From assembly GCA_900542835.1 (NCBI GenBank), contig UQPB01000012.1, forward strand, positions 1 to 64,000: a stretch of DNA of 64,000 nt, written 5' to 3'. The notes under the pieces are model-generated. The model was not told the origin of the DNA. It did not search any database and was given only the letters and a program-made list of their open reading frames with translations. Made by a program: the position numbers and the translations under genes. Within the stretch, counting starts at the first letter, position 1. Each line of letters begins with the position of its first letter. Below, piece after piece: positions 9,639-21,128 of this stretch. The DNA comes from an uncultured Pelosinus sp. (lineage in GTDB: Bacteria > Bacillota > Negativicutes > Sporomusales > Acetonemataceae).

Positions 9639-12584
9639 CTATTTATAAATAATTCCTTTAAAGCCTTTGCCGTCTACCTTAGTCTCAAAGGCCTGTTCTC
9701 TGCGAATCAATTTTACATAATCCGTCTGTCGCAAGACGGGCTGCGACAGCAGCCATTCCCAATCGACTTTTCCCTGTTCCTGATTATCATGGGGAATATG
9801 AAAATAGCCCATGCTGGTCGCGGTCAAATTATGAAAAAAGTGGCTTCCCAGTGAAGGCTCGGGATGGAGGTCCTGACGATCGACCTCCACAATAATCAAG
9901 GCTTGCGACATCTGCTCCCAGGTCAAAGGAATACCCAGCCAGCGATCTGCCGTTCCCATGCGGCCAAAACCGATCAGAATGGAGCGGCGGCCTTCTTTAT
10001 AGAGAAACTGATTCAGTTCACTGATCTCGGCGGCAATCTGCACGCTGTTGTTTAAATCAAACCGCTCCGGATCAACAAAAATTATATCATGGATATCCTG
10101 ATAAAACCCATTGCCAATCGTGCGCTGGCTGAAGCACCAGGCTTCTCTGGTATCATCCAGGCTTACCTGCAGCGCTTCCCGGCCGATAACCATCGGCCGG
10201 ATTTGAAGAAAATTAAATTCTTTAGGCTTATCCTTATCCTTGGGGATATTGACAGCAAATTCAATTTCCACGTTGGCACCAAATGCCTTTTGGCCTAACT
10301 GTAATAAGTCGTTGATGATTTGCGTCAGCGGCAGCCGCTCATATTTAAGTACAGGCGCAAAGGTAACCAGTTTCGGTCCCGGCTGATAGACGGTGTCATA
10401 GATACAGTCATCGGCGGCCGAATAGGTGCTGCCGGTATATTCCAGTGACTGATCCTTAGCGGCCTGGGAAATCGGCAATTTCTCATACATATAGTCTTCG
10501 CCGGCTTTTAGCGTAATTGCGGCTGAAGCCTCCAGATTGACGGCGTAAAACGCATTCTGCGACTGCTTAAAATACTCGTCCGGACTGGAAATGAGCGGAT
10601 TCAGGCGGGGATGAGCCGGTGAGAAGCGGTAGACCCGCTCACCTTCGACAATTGCCTTGCCAAGTCCTAATGCCAGGCTTACCGTGCCTTCCTCCGGCTG
10701 CATCGGATAGTAAGGATAAAAGTTATACGACTGGGCCACACCGGAAATAGCCGGATAATACAGGTCGCCATAGCGCTCGCCGACCAACTCCTGAATCAGC
10801 ACAGCCATCTTTTCCTCCTGAATGCGAATATCGGCATTCTTGGCATATTGCACGGGCGCGGCGTAAAACACCGACGCGTAGACCAGTTTAACCGCGTCTG
10901 ACAACTGCTTGAGGCGGACGGCAGGGTCCTGATGACTGTTGGGGACCACATAGGTATGATAAATACCGGCAAACGGCAGCACCCGCGAATCCTCAAGAAT
11001 GCTTGAAGAGCGCACCGCCAGCGGACATTTTACATATTGGGTTAAAATCCGTAAATTTTCCTCAATTGCGGCCGGCAGTTCGCTGGCCCTGAACATATCG
11101 GCAATTTTCGCTTCGGACGGATTATCGGCAATAAAATCATGCAGCTGGTTTTCTTCAATAAATTGTTCAAAGACGTCACTGCCAATGACAAACGAGCGGG
11201 GGACTCTTATCCGCAGCTCCGGCTGCTTGTCGGCAAGACCGGCTTTGGCGATCATGGCATTCATAAAGGCAATGCCCCTGGCCTTGCCGCCGAGGGAGCC
11301 GGTTCCCAGCTTGATAAAGGCGTTATCCATATCTTTTTTGGAAAGGCCTTCAAAATCGAGTATCAATCCGGTCTGGTATTTAAGAAAATAGTCATTGAGC
11401 ACCTTCAGAATATAGGCCCGCAGCGAGGAAATGCTGTTAAACTGCTTGGTATCCATTGACCGTAATTTATCCGCTACCTCAATTTCGGCGCGGGCGCGGA
11501 ACCAGCGGGAAAAGTGATAATGCGATGCATGATAGTAAAGACTTTCGTCAGGCAAGTCGCGAATAATCTTCTCCAGGCCGGTAATATCAGTTGCTTCGGC
11601 GATGAAGCGGCCGTCTGGATATTTGAAAACAAATGATCCAAAACCATAGTTATGCAGCATGAAATTGCGTAGATCATGCAGCAGGTTAGAGGAGTTTTTA
11701 TCAAGAAAATGCACATTCAGCGAGCGGGCAATTTCGGCGTTCGCCAGTTCTTCCGATTGCAGCAAAAAAGGAAAGTCGGTGATCATCGCCCGCATATTCC
11801 TGGCCAGTTCAAAACCGGCAGCCGGGTCTATGACTCCGCCCCTGGGAAAGCGGACATCGGAAATAACCCCCAGCAGATTGTTGCGATAGGTAGAAATGAT
11901 ATCCATTGCCTCTTCGTAGGTTTCCGCCAGCAGGATTTTTGGCCGCAGGCGAACCCGCAGCAGACCGTGACTGACATTCATGGCGTGCAGCAGCAAATAG
12001 CGGATCTGTGTCAAAATTTCCGTATAGATAATCGGCAAGATCTGCGAATAATAAACAGGAGAATCCTCCACCACCAGGATTGACTGGACTCCCAGCTTGC
12101 TGTCCTCTTCAACATTCTGCTGATCTTCGACATATTTGATAATCGCCAATAAGACTTTATTATCGCCGGACCAATGAAAGACCCGGTTGATACAGGAGTT
12201 TTTTCTGATCTTGGCGATGATTTCCGGCGTCAAACGGTCATAGGAAAGCATAACAATCGGGATGCAGGGATAGGCGACATGAATGCTGTTTTCCACAGCA
12301 AAGGAGCTCATATCGCTGATGCGGGACATGGTAATGATCAGGTGGATCGGCGTCTTCTCCAATACGCTGAAGGCTTCTTCACTGCTGGCGACCCAATGAA
12401 TGCGGGGAATAAAAGGAATGCTTAAGTCATTAAACTGATGGTAAATTTGTTCGGCCAGCTGTCCGTCCTCTTCCAGGACATAGGCGTCATACTCGGTGGA
12501 AATCAACAAAATTTCCGTAACCCTGAATTTCATTAAGTCATGAATGCCGGAAAAACGGGTTTTTAAGTCAACAAATTTTTCCAT
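9639..12584 (-). CDS. Receiver-like / PEP-pyruvate-binding (PPDK_N) fusion protein
   Basis: A 981-983 residue protein. Residues about 22-155 resemble a response-regulator receiver without a phospho-acceptor. Residues about 168-310 form a second receiver with the acidic pair VEDS (174-177), a candidate phospho-aspartate in ISDVRF (D245) and a lysine in FLDKNS (K298). From about 420 comes the ATP-grasp-like PEP/pyruvate-binding domain of PpsA/PPDK: TGSLGGKARG, a CPLAVRSSS segment, and a C-terminal FNFLQIRPMV. The phosphohistidine swivelling domain and the PEP-utilising TIM barrel are not visible, so it is not a complete PEP synthase. Three consecutive ATGs follow AAGGAGA; 12584 gives the best spacing. 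It is alone between gyrB and gdhA. Its role is unknown; phosphorelay control of a nucleotide-dependent phosphotransfer is inference. Confidence 0.8.
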   Translation of the reverse strand: MEKFVDLKTRFSGIHDLMKFRVTEILLISTEYDAYVLEEDGQLAEQIYHQFNDLSIPFIPRIHWVASSEEAFSVLEKTPIHLIITMSRISDMSSFAVENSIHVAYPCIPIVMLSYDRLTPEIIAKIRKNSCINRVFHWSGDNKVLLAIIKYVEDQQNVEEDSKLGVQSILVVEDSPVYYSQILPIIYTEILTQIRYLLLHAMNVSHGLLRVRLRPKILLAETYEEAMDIISTYRNNLLGVISDVRFPRGGVIDPAAGFELARNMRAMITDFPFLLQSEELANAEIARSLNVHFLDKNSSNLLHDLRNFMLHNYGFGSFVFKYPDGRFIAEATDITGLEKIIRDLPDESLYYHASHYHFSRWFRARAEIEVADKLRSMDTKQFNSISSLRAYILKVLNDYFLKYQTGLILDFEGLSKKDMDNAFIKLGTGSLGGKARGIAFMNAMIAKAGLADKQPELRIRVPRSFVIGSDVFEQFIEENQLHDFIADNPSEAKIADMFRASELPAAIEENLRILTQYVKCPLAVRSSSILEDSRVLPFAGIYHTYVVPNSHQDPAVRLKQLSDAVKLVYASVFYAAPVQYAKNADIRIQEEKMAVLIQELVGERYGDLYYPAISGVAQSYNFYPYYPMQPEEGTVSLALGLGKAIVEGERVYRFSPAHPRLNPLISSPDEYFKQSQNAFYAVNLEASAAITLKAGEDYMYEKLPISQAAKDQSLEYTGSTYSAADDCIYDTVYQPGPKLVTFAPVLKYERLPLTQIINDLLQLGQKAFGANVEIEFAVNIPKDKDKPKEFNFLQIRPMVIGREALQVSLDDTREAWCFSQRTIGNGFYQDIHDIIFVDPERFDLNNSVQIAAEISELNQFLYKEGRRSILIGFGRMGTADRWLGIPLTWEQMSQALIIVEVDRQDLHPEPSLGSHFFHNLTATSMGYFHIPHDNQEQGKVDWEWLLSQPVLRQTDYVKLIRREQAFETKVDGKGFKGIIYK

Positions 12585-12590
12585 CATCAT

Positions 12591-13093
12591 TCTCCTTGTA
12601 CCGCATCGCGGCCCGGCAACGACGCGGTAATATTTTCAGGCCAGAACCGTAATAGACGTTAACTGGACAAAACAGACGGCAGGTATTTAGGCAAAGAAAC
12701 CGGACAGCAATAATTTATCATAAATTATAGGCTGTCCGGTTTCGCCAGCAGGAAACCAGTTAATAAATTGGCTTTGGCGGCATGCTGCGAACAGACTGCA
12801 AGAGCAAAATCGCCGTAATGGCGGACTATACCGGGGTAACCAGGCCAGCCGTCAAGCAAAGGTAGCGTAATCCCAGGGCAATCGCTTACAAAAGTGCCTT
12901 GGTTTCTGCAACGTTTGGCAAGAGTAGAAATGGTGTCTGCCGCAAAACGATGACCGCTTTTAGCCAAAGCAGAATCCAAAGCTCCCGTTTTGCCTCGGTG
13001 CCCTCTGTGTATCCTCTGTGTCCTCCCTGGAACCGTTCTTTCGCTCCTTGCCTTTCCGTAAACGATTGCCTTGAGCGTAATCCCGGCCAATGA
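12591..13093. other. 500-bp gap after gyrB: long hairpin and ACAGAGG-type repeats
   Basis: GAAACCGGACAGC (12696-12708) pairs with GCTGTCCGGTTTC (12731-12743) and encloses TAATTTA/TAAATTA. On the minus strand it is followed by TTTGCC, so it may terminate gyrB. Near 12985-13035 the minus strand carries imperfect tandem units of the type GGACACAGA, GGATACACAGA and GGCACCGAGG. A 121-codon minus frame across the region is judged spurious because these repeats supply its RIHRGHRG stretch. Confidence 0.5.
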
Positions 13094-15022
<1,929 letters not shown>

Positions 15023-15030
15023 TCATCAAC

Positions 15031-15288
15031 TTATTCTTCATAAAAATCGGCAATCATTGTTCCCGCCCGCTTTTTAAGCGTAGTGGCCGAAATAGCTGAT
15101 AAATATACCTTATGATCGGCAATGATAAAGCTTTTCGGATTGCCGGCCGACACATCGACAATCAGACCTTCTTCTTGCATCAAATTAAGAAATTCGCTGT
15201 TAATGCCGGCAGCGCCGGTTTTGCGGTCGGATATCAAGATCACATCTTTTAACGGAATTATGGTATCAGCGCCCAGATGTAAAAACAT
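15031..15288 (-). CDS. remB: RemB/DUF370-type extracellular matrix regulator
   Basis: An 85-residue DUF370 protein beginning MFLHLGADTIIPLKDVI, as in Bacillus subtilis YaaB/RemB, which sits at the same place between recF and gyrB. In B. subtilis it contributes to biofilm-matrix gene regulation; its relative RemA binds DNA. ATG 15288 has AGGAGGAATCGGT immediately upstream. The start overlaps the 3' end of the upstream dciA-like gene by 23 bases, so the two are translationally close. The frame is open further upstream, but that part is dciA read in another frame. Confidence 0.85.
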   Translation of the reverse strand: MFLHLGADTIIPLKDVILISDRKTGAAGINSEFLNLMQEEGLIVDVSAGNPKSFIIADHKVYLSAISATTLKKRAGTMIADFYEE

Positions 15289-16111
15289 ACCGATTCCTCC
15301 TGATAAATCGCAGCGTCTTTTCAAGCGTTTCCTGATCCAGACGGTCCGGCACGGTCTCATATACCAGCATTGCCAGTGTTGACAGATCAATCGGGTCAGG
15401 ATGATTGACATCAATCTTATTGACCAAACTCTGCATCACTTCCTGGCGGCAACGGTTATATTCCTCGCGGCTGCAGGTTATGCAGCTGTTTGCTTCCGCA
15501 TAGCCGACCCATGGCGCATCAGTAAGGAGGCGACGGATCTCTTCCCGCCTCCTCCTGGAATTATCGCTGGCGCAGCTTGTACAAAATTGCTCCCCGGAGG
15601 GGCACAGGGAAGAACAACGCAGGCAAGAGTGCCAGCCGGCTGCTTCCAGCAGCTTGCGCCGTTTTTTATCTTTCAGCATTAAACGCTGCAAGCGGTAGCG
15701 CAGCGCACCGTCATTAACAGCATATACGGTTTTTTTCACTTCCATACGCTGTTCACTGGAAAGAATTACGGTAGCCAGCTTTTCACGAAAATCCAGCCCA
15801 TTCTCTTTAGAATTCTCGGAATGTACAAAATTTCCTGCATGAAACTTCATATCAGTGAAGAGTTTTTGCCCTAGAAAAGCCTCAATTTTTGCCAGCAGCT
15901 GCTCTTTGAGCATCGATAAATGATGTCCCCAGACCGGTGTCTTAACGGCGACAAACAAGATCCCGTTCTTGGCGGCGGTCGGCTGCGACTGCATGGCAAT
16001 TTCAGCCCCGGCTATATCCTGCCAGTGCAGAATGACAGTATGGGCGGCAAACTGTCGCTTCATGCCAAGCGACTTGAGCGTCGACGGCAGGATATCCTTA
16101 GCGCTAAACAT
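15266..16111 (-). CDS. DciA-like (DUF721) replicative helicase operator with zinc-ribbon tail
   Basis: A 281-residue protein. Residues 1-95 match the DUF721/DciA domain (W30 in ILHWQDIAG; ILFVAVKTPVWGHHLSMLKEQLL). DciA is the widespread ancestral partner that helps load DnaB in bacteria without DnaC or DnaI. Residues about 155-225 are cysteine-rich: CxxC at 163/166, C170, C177, C180, then C210, C213 and C221, which look like one or two zinc ribbons. Typical DciA proteins are shorter and lack this. It is five bases downstream of recF and overlaps remB. The role in helicase loading is family-based; the function of the tail is unknown. Confidence 0.75.
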   Translation of the reverse strand: MFSAKDILPSTLKSLGMKRQFAAHTVILHWQDIAGAEIAMQSQPTAAKNGILFVAVKTPVWGHHLSMLKEQLLAKIEAFLGQKLFTDMKFHAGNFVHSENSKENGLDFREKLATVILSSEQRMEVKKTVYAVNDGALRYRLQRLMLKDKKRRKLLEAAGWHSCLRCSSLCPSGEQFCTSCASDNSRRRREEIRRLLTDAPWVGYAEANSCITCSREEYNRCRQEVMQSLVNKIDVNHPDPIDLSTLAMLVYETVPDRLDQETLEKTLRFIRRNRYVFTSGR

Positions 16112-16115
16112 AACC

Positions 16116-17225
16116 TCACCCTTTTATTGTGCCTTGTTTAACCAAAAACTTGCGGACAGGAAACACAGCCGGAAAGTAGGTGGCGTCAGTGGCGGTGATA
16201 AAGGTCTGAATCTTATTTTTAATAAATGCCAGCAAGTGCTCACGCCGCGAGGAATCAAGCTCGCTCATAACATCATCAAGCAGCAGAATAGGGTATTCAC
16301 CGGTTTCGGACTTGATAAACTCCAGTTCCGCCAGCTTCAACGCCAGCGCCCCGGTCCGCTGCTGTCCCTGCGAGCCGTACAGGCGCAGATTACGGCCATT
16401 GACAGCCATCTGCAAATCATCGCGGTGCGGACCGATACTGGTGCTGCCGCGGGCAATATCCTGGGCGCGTCCCTCTGTCAGTTTCTCCCGGTACCACTTG
16501 CCAAACCAATTGACGTCATAGGGAAAATTCTCTTCCTCCAACTGCTGAATCAGGTAGGCCAGCGATAAACCTTCCCTGCCATTGGTAATTTTGCGATGCA
16601 TCAGATTGGCCAGCATTGTTAATTTTTTCACCGCCTCCAGCCGCTTCACCGTTACGGCCGCGGCGAGAAGCGCCAGCTGCTCATCCCAGACCTCAAGCTG
16701 ATCGGCGGCTGCGCGCCGCTCGCGAATTGCTTTCAGCAAATTATTACGCTGCAGCAGGCTGTGCTGGTAACGCAGCAGTTTCTGATAATAGGAGGCGTTG
16801 GCCTGTGATATTTCATTATCTAAAAAGCGCCGACGAACAGCCGGCGCTCCTTTGATTAACCATAAATCCTCCGGTGAAAACAGGACGACATTGAGAGTGC
16901 CCATGATGTCCCGCAGCTTCGCCGGCTGGCCGTTAAGACGGAGCTGTTTTCTGCGGTTGGTATATAAATTGATCTGCAGCAGCCCTTCAATATCGCGGCT
17001 GGTAAATTTGAGTTCCACTGCCGCCGCTTGCTGCTGCCAGGCCACAAGATCGCCGTCATCGGAGCTGCGGTGGGAAGCGCCAAGGGCAGCAATATAGATC
17101 GCTTCGAGGATATTGGTTTTTCCCTGCGCATTTTCGCCGATCAGCAGGTTAATCGCAGGGGAGAAGTCAATCCGCGCCTCCTGATAGTTGCGAAAGTGGC
17201 GCAACACCATTTCATCTACTTTCAT
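16116..17225 (-). CDS. recF: DNA replication and repair protein RecF
   Basis: A 369-residue SMC-like ATPase that helps load RecA at gaps with RecO and RecR. The Walker A motif is LLIGENAQGKTNILEAI, the signature segment is YGSQGQQRTGALALKLAE, and Walker B is YPILLLDDVMSELD. The N-terminal VLRHFRNYQEARIDF is typical. ATG 17225 follows AGAGG with six-base spacing; GTG 17231 is an alternative. It is 25 bases downstream of yaaA, in the conserved dnaA-dnaN-yaaA-recF order. Confidence 0.97.
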   Translation of the reverse strand: MKVDEMVLRHFRNYQEARIDFSPAINLLIGENAQGKTNILEAIYIAALGASHRSSDDGDLVAWQQQAAAVELKFTSRDIEGLLQINLYTNRRKQLRLNGQPAKLRDIMGTLNVVLFSPEDLWLIKGAPAVRRRFLDNEISQANASYYQKLLRYQHSLLQRNNLLKAIRERRAAADQLEVWDEQLALLAAAVTVKRLEAVKKLTMLANLMHRKITNGREGLSLAYLIQQLEEENFPYDVNWFGKWYREKLTEGRAQDIARGSTSIGPHRDDLQMAVNGRNLRLYGSQGQQRTGALALKLAELEFIKSETGEYPILLLDDVMSELDSSRREHLLAFIKNKIQTFITATDATYFPAVFPVRKFLVKQGTIKG

Positions 17226-17250
17226 AGGCACCTCTGTTTCACGGCTGCAG

Positions 17251-17475
17251 TTAAGAGGCGGTTACTGTCCAGACAGTTCCATCTTCCAGCTTGACATTGT
17301 CTCCGGGATAGAGCTTTTTACGTCGTTCATGGACAAGTTCGCCATTTACACGGATTAAGCCTGCCGCGACCAGCTCCTTGGCCTGGCCGCCGCTGTCGAC
17401 AACGCCGATCCATTTCAGAAATTGATCCAATTGGATGTAGGGAGTGGCAATCGGGTCAGCTTTTATCGCTTGCAT
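17251..17475 (-). CDS. yaaA: S4-domain RNA-binding protein YaaA
   Basis: A 74-residue S4 RNA-binding protein (LDQFLKWIGVVDSGGQAKELV, then GLIRVNGELVHERRKKL). It sits in the invariant slot between dnaN and recF of Bacillota. The family includes RlbA/YaaA, linked to ribosome assembly. The start lies seven bases after the dnaN stop, behind GAGGCGG. Confidence 0.92.
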   Translation of the reverse strand: MQAIKADPIATPYIQLDQFLKWIGVVDSGGQAKELVAAGLIRVNGELVHERRKKLYPGDNVKLEDGTVWTVTAS

Positions 17476-17482
17476 TGCCGCC

Positions 17483-18595
17483 TCAATTCGTCCGCACCGG
17501 TGTAATCACATAGGTGTAATTAGCGCTGTCAGCCGGTCTGATGCAGGCTGGTCCCAGCGGATTGTTCAACGAAATTGTCGCCTGATCACTGCCGAGATTT
17601 TTGAGAATGTCGGTGACATATTTGGCGTTGAAGGCGATTTCAAGACCAGGTCCCTGTATGCTGGCGTCAATTGTCTCGCAGGCCTTGCCGACATCGGGGT
17701 TATTGGAGTTCAGTGTAATCATATCCTGATCAAAGTTAAATTTAATGATATTGTAATCGCCATCCTTGGCCATTAAGGAAACGCGTTCAGCCGCAGCCAG
17801 AAACAGCTGGGTATCAAAGGTGACGACCGTATCAAATTTATCGGGAATAACCCGGTTATAGTCAGGAAAATTGCCTTCAATCAGGCGGGATTTCAGGTAG
17901 ATGTCATCAAAGGCAAAAGCGACATGTCCTTTTTCCCAGTAAATGCTGACATCGACAGGAACGTCTGAAGAGAGGCTGCGAGCCAGTTCGCTCAGCAGCT
18001 TGGCCGGAATAATCATTTTTGCCGGTTGTTCGACAGCTGATATCGTCTCTTTTTTCAATGCCAGGCGGTGAGTATTGGTGCCAACCATTCTGACCACATC
18101 ATTTTCCGCTTCGAATAAACCGCCGGTGAAAATGGGACGGGACTCGTCAGTGGCGCAGGCAAAAACCGTCTTTTTGATAATATTCCGCAAAACGTTATCT
18201 TTAACCACTAATTTGTTCGTTGCAGTTTGAATCTTTTCGATAACCGGAAATTCCTCATAGGGAAAGCAGAGGAGATTAAAGTTGGAGGAATTGCAGGAGA
18301 TGCGAAGAGTGGAATCTTCCTGACTGGAAGTAATCTGTACGGTTTCGCCGGGAAGCCGCCTTACCAGTTCCTGAAAGTAGCGTCCCGAAACAACGGCCGT
18401 TCCCGGCTGTTCAACATTGGCCTCGATGGAGCAGCTGATCGCCATATCATAATCGGTGGCTTGTAACTCGAGTCTATTGTTAGCTGCCGATAGGTAGACA
18501 CCGGTGAGAATAGGCATCGGCGTTTTGGTGGCAATAGCTTTTTGAACCGCCTGTACGGCGTGCTGGAGCATAACTTTACTGCAGTAAAAATTCAA
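17483..18595 (-). CDS. dnaN: DNA polymerase III beta sliding clamp
   Basis: A 370-residue ring-forming clamp that tethers DNA polymerase III. The three clamp repeats are recognisable: KTPMPILTGVYLSA in domain one, DESRPIFTGGLFE in domain two, and IEGNFPDYNRVIP in the linker to domain three. The start is TTG 18595, with GGAGG about nine bases upstream; an initial TTG may keep expression modest. It follows dnaA after a 260-base gap carrying DnaA boxes and precedes yaaA by seven bases. Confidence 0.97.
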   Translation of the reverse strand: MNFYCSKVMLQHAVQAVQKAIATKTPMPILTGVYLSAANNRLELQATDYDMAISCSIEANVEQPGTAVVSGRYFQELVRRLPGETVQITSSQEDSTLRISCNSSNFNLLCFPYEEFPVIEKIQTATNKLVVKDNVLRNIIKKTVFACATDESRPIFTGGLFEAENDVVRMVGTNTHRLALKKETISAVEQPAKMIIPAKLLSELARSLSSDVPVDVSIYWEKGHVAFAFDDIYLKSRLIEGNFPDYNRVIPDKFDTVVTFDTQLFLAAAERVSLMAKDGDYNIIKFNFDQDMITLNSNNPDVGKACETIDASIQGPGLEIAFNAKYVTDILKNLGSDQATISLNNPLGPACIRPADSANYTYVITPVRTN

Positions 18596-18857
18596 GGTCT
18601 TTACCTCCGTTCGCTAAATTGGGGTATATTACTATAAAATCCGTAATAAAATAATAGATTTAGCCGTATTAGCCGTAGGGGCTGTCGATATGTGGGAAAC
18701 TTTGCGGAAGACAGTCACATAAAGCAAACGCGATGTGTATAACCTGTTAACCGTTTCTGTCAGCCTGTCCACATAAGTCACAGGTCTTCGAGGATAAAAA
18801 TTTGATGTTTCGTCGCTAACAGACAGTGCACAGCATTATCCAACAGTTATCAACAGA
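18596..18857. promoter_or_regulatory. dnaA-dnaN intergenic region with DnaA boxes
   Basis: TGTGTATAA at 18734-18742 is a perfect DnaA box on the minus strand (TTATACACA). TTATCAACA at 18847-18855 is one mismatch away, and TTATCCAACA at 18836 is a weaker match. In Bacillota, box clusters on both sides of dnaA form a bipartite origin, so this may be the second part of oriC. Confidence 0.65.
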
Positions 18858-20282
18858 CTATGACGATTCAATGCGGCGGATCAACTCGATAATTGTCTGC
18901 TGCATCTTATGATCGTCATTGCGCTCGCGGGTAATCTTATCATGGGCATGGATTACTGTGGTATGATCGCGACCACCGAATTCCTCGCCTATCCGCGGCA
19001 GGGACGAGTCAGTCATTTCCCGGCAAAGGTACATGGCAATCTGGCGTGGATAGGTGATATTGCGGGTACGCTTTTTGGCCGATAAATCATCCAGCTTGAT
19101 TTTAAAATAGGACGCGACAATCTCTTTGATCGAATCAATCGTTATTTGTCTGGGTTTGCCGTGAGGAAAAATATCTTTTAACGCTTCGGTTGCCAGATCG
19201 AGGTCAATCGGGCGGTTGGTGAGAGAGGCATAGGCCATTACCCGGATCAAGGCGCCTTCCAACTCCCGGATATTATTGTCAATCCGGCTGGCGATAAATA
19301 CCATGACATCATTGGGAACATTCAGGCTTTCAATGATCGCTTTTTTGCGCAGAATCGCGATCCGCGTCTCCAGATCAGGCGCTTGAATATCAGTGATCAG
19401 GCCCCACTCAAAACGGGAGCGCAGCCTGTCCTCCAGCGTCGGAATTTCCCGCGGCGGCCGGTCGCTGGAAATAATAATCTGTTTGTTGGCCTCGTGCAAG
19501 GTATTAAAGGTGTGGAAAAATTCTTCCTGCGTATGCTCTTTTTTCGATAAAAACTGAATGTCGTCAACCAGCAGCACATCAATATTGCGGTATTTTTGGC
19601 GAAAGCTTTCCGGATTGCCGTCGCGGATTGAATTGATCAGTTCATTGGTAAACTTTTCACTGGAAATATAAAGGACTTTCACTTCCGGATGATGCTGGCG
19701 GATACGGTGGCCGATGGCATGCATCAGATGTGTTTTGCCTAAGCCTACCCCGCCATATAAAAATAACGGGTTGTAGACTTTTGCCGGCACTTCCGCCACT
19801 GCCAGCGAGGCGGCGTGGGCAAAGCGGTTGGAATTGCCGATAACAAACGTTTCAAAAACATATTTGGGATTCAGCATACTGGGAACGTCCTCAACAGCCG
19901 GAGCCGGAAGCGCCGCTTTGACGGTCGGCGGCGCTTCCGGCTGTAAGGCGATCTGGGCAGCGGCTGTTTCCGATACCGCCTGGGCGGGCTCAAAGGAGCC
20001 CGCTGTTGCCTCGGCTGCTTCCGGCATATCCAGAATAATAAACCGGATTTCCAGCGGCTGCTTGGTTACATATTGAACGGCAGTACGGATTTTTTCGAGA
20101 TAGCGCGTTTCAATCCAGTGCTTGGATAATTCAGTCGGAGTCCCAAGTTCAAAGACGCTGTCGTTAATGGATAAGGGAATAGTGGATTTGATCCAGGTAT
20201 TGAAAATCGGTTTAACGATTTCCTTTTCCAGAATATCGAGAGCTTGCCCCCAGATAGACGCCAGGTAGGAAGGATCATTCAT
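18858..20282 (-). CDS. dnaA: Chromosomal replication initiator DnaA
   Basis: A 474-residue AAA+ initiator. Domain I (1-85) has [22 protein letters not shown] long Ala/Pro/Glu-rich domain II linker (about 88-135) follows. Domain III has Walker [11 protein letters not shown] (176-185) and Walker [12 protein letters not shown]. Domain IV ends with the DNA-binding signature [19 protein letters not shown] 20282 starts MNDPSYLA behind GCGAGGA; an upstream in-frame start would add 13 hydrophobic, unrelated residues. The gene faces away from oriC, with rpmH diverging on the other side. Confidence 0.98.
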   Translation of the reverse strand: MNDPSYLASIWGQALDILEKEIVKPIFNTWIKSTIPLSINDSVFELGTPTELSKHWIETRYLEKIRTAVQYVTKQPLEIRFIILDMPEAAEATAGSFEPAQAVSETAAAQIALQPEAPPTVKAALPAPAVEDVPSMLNPKYVFETFVIGNSNRFAHAASLAVAEVPAKVYNPLFLYGGVGLGKTHLMHAIGHRIRQHHPEVKVLYISSEKFTNELINSIRDGNPESFRQKYRNIDVLLVDDIQFLSKKEHTQEEFFHTFNTLHEANKQIIISSDRPPREIPTLEDRLRSRFEWGLITDIQAPDLETRIAILRKKAIIESLNVPNDVMVFIASRIDNNIRELEGALIRVMAYASLTNRPIDLDLATEALKDIFPHGKPRQITIDSIKEIVASYFKIKLDDLSAKKRTRNITYPRQIAMYLCREMTDSSLPRIGEEFGGRDHTTVIHAHDKITRERNDDHKMQQTIIELIRRIESS

Positions 20283-20807
20283 GGCTGTAGTCCTCGCAAT
20301 CGTAATAAGATAAAAAAGCAATTAACATAAGTTATCCACACAGTTATTAACAGCTGTGTATAAAAAAAGCGGCAAAAAAGAGGATTTTGAGGAAAAAAAA
20401 AGATACCGGCGGGCTGACGGTGTCCGCAGTATAAGTCGCTGTATGTATTGGCGGCATATGGCAAAACTGTGGATAAACCTGTGAGTATCTGGTATAATAT
20501 GTGCATAATCTGGGATAAATCCGTTCAAAATGAAACTATACACAATCCTGTGGATAATCTGCTGGTTTCATGTTATCAAAAAAACGCCTAGTTATCAACA
20601 GGTTTTTCACTGCAAAGTCGGATACTGTCAAAGCGGCTGCAGGCGTAGTTTCTTCCGGTGCCGCAGCCTGTCTGCTGCACAACGCGATTGCCGGCAAAAA
20701 TTTTCCATTTACTTCGGCGGCGTTTTTGGCGGCAGCTCGGCATAAAAATGTCGAACGGCGAATGGATTTGCCGGAGTGGCCAATCCTGATTGTTTTCCGC
20801 AATTATC
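20283..20807. other. oriC: Chromosomal replication origin (oriC) between dnaA and rpmH
   Basis: Perfect DnaA boxes (TTATNCACA) are at 20332-20340 (+), 20355-20363 (-), 20468-20476 (-), 20500-20508 (-) and 20549-20557 (-). One-mismatch boxes are at 20344-20352, 20536-20544 and 20592-20600. The stretch 20361-20405 is rich in A runs and could be the unwinding element, lying between two box groups. Box orientation changes after the first sites. The region lies between the divergent dnaA and rpmH genes, where most bacterial origins of this group are found. Confidence 0.92.
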
Positions 20808-20837
20808 TTGACACTGCCGCACCGGCTAGTCTATAAT
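20808..20837 (+). promoter_or_regulatory. rpmH promoter
   Basis: A perfect TTGACA (20808-20813) and a perfect TATAAT (20832-20837) separated by 18 bases, ending 62 bases before the rpmH start. Confidence 0.85.
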
Positions 20838-20899
20838 CGTATGTGTTAAACTGTCTCTTCTAGTATCTTTAGCTGTTTTGACCAGGGAGGTGGAATAGA

Positions 20900-21034
20900 A
20901 TGAAACGCACATTTCAGCCTAATGTATCGTGGCGGAAAAAAACCCACGGGTTTCGTGAACGCATGAGTTCACTTGGCGGCCGTCAGGTTCTGAAAAGAAG
21001 ACGCGCCAAGGGCAGAAAAAAACTTTCTGCTTAA
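20900..21034 (+). CDS. rpmH: Ribosomal protein bL34
   Basis: A 44-residue protein starting MKRTFQPN and ending [10 protein letters not shown], with the arginine/lysine-rich body typical of bL34. GGGAGGTGG lies seven bases upstream of ATG 20900. It is the first gene of the plus-strand operon leaving oriC. Too small for many gene callers, but unmistakable by sequence and position. Confidence 0.97.
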   Translation: MKRTFQPNVSWRKKTHGFRERMSSLGGRQVLKRRRAKGRKKLSA

Positions 21035-21128
21035 CATTTGAGGATCTCCCAATAATACAGGCGGCAAAATTGCCCGGGCTTGGCGTAAGCCAAGCTTTTC
21101 TTACCATTAGGATAGATTGGGAGAGGAT

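Noticed and set aside
12725..13090. 121-codon minus-strand frame downstream of gyrB
   Set aside because: Its sequence is partly produced by ACAGAGG-type repeats (RIHRGHRG), it lacks a family resemblance, and it ends inside a hairpin.
15289..15414. N-terminal extension of remB to 127 codons
   Set aside because: The added residues are the dciA gene read in another frame, and the ribosome-binding site fits ATG 15288.
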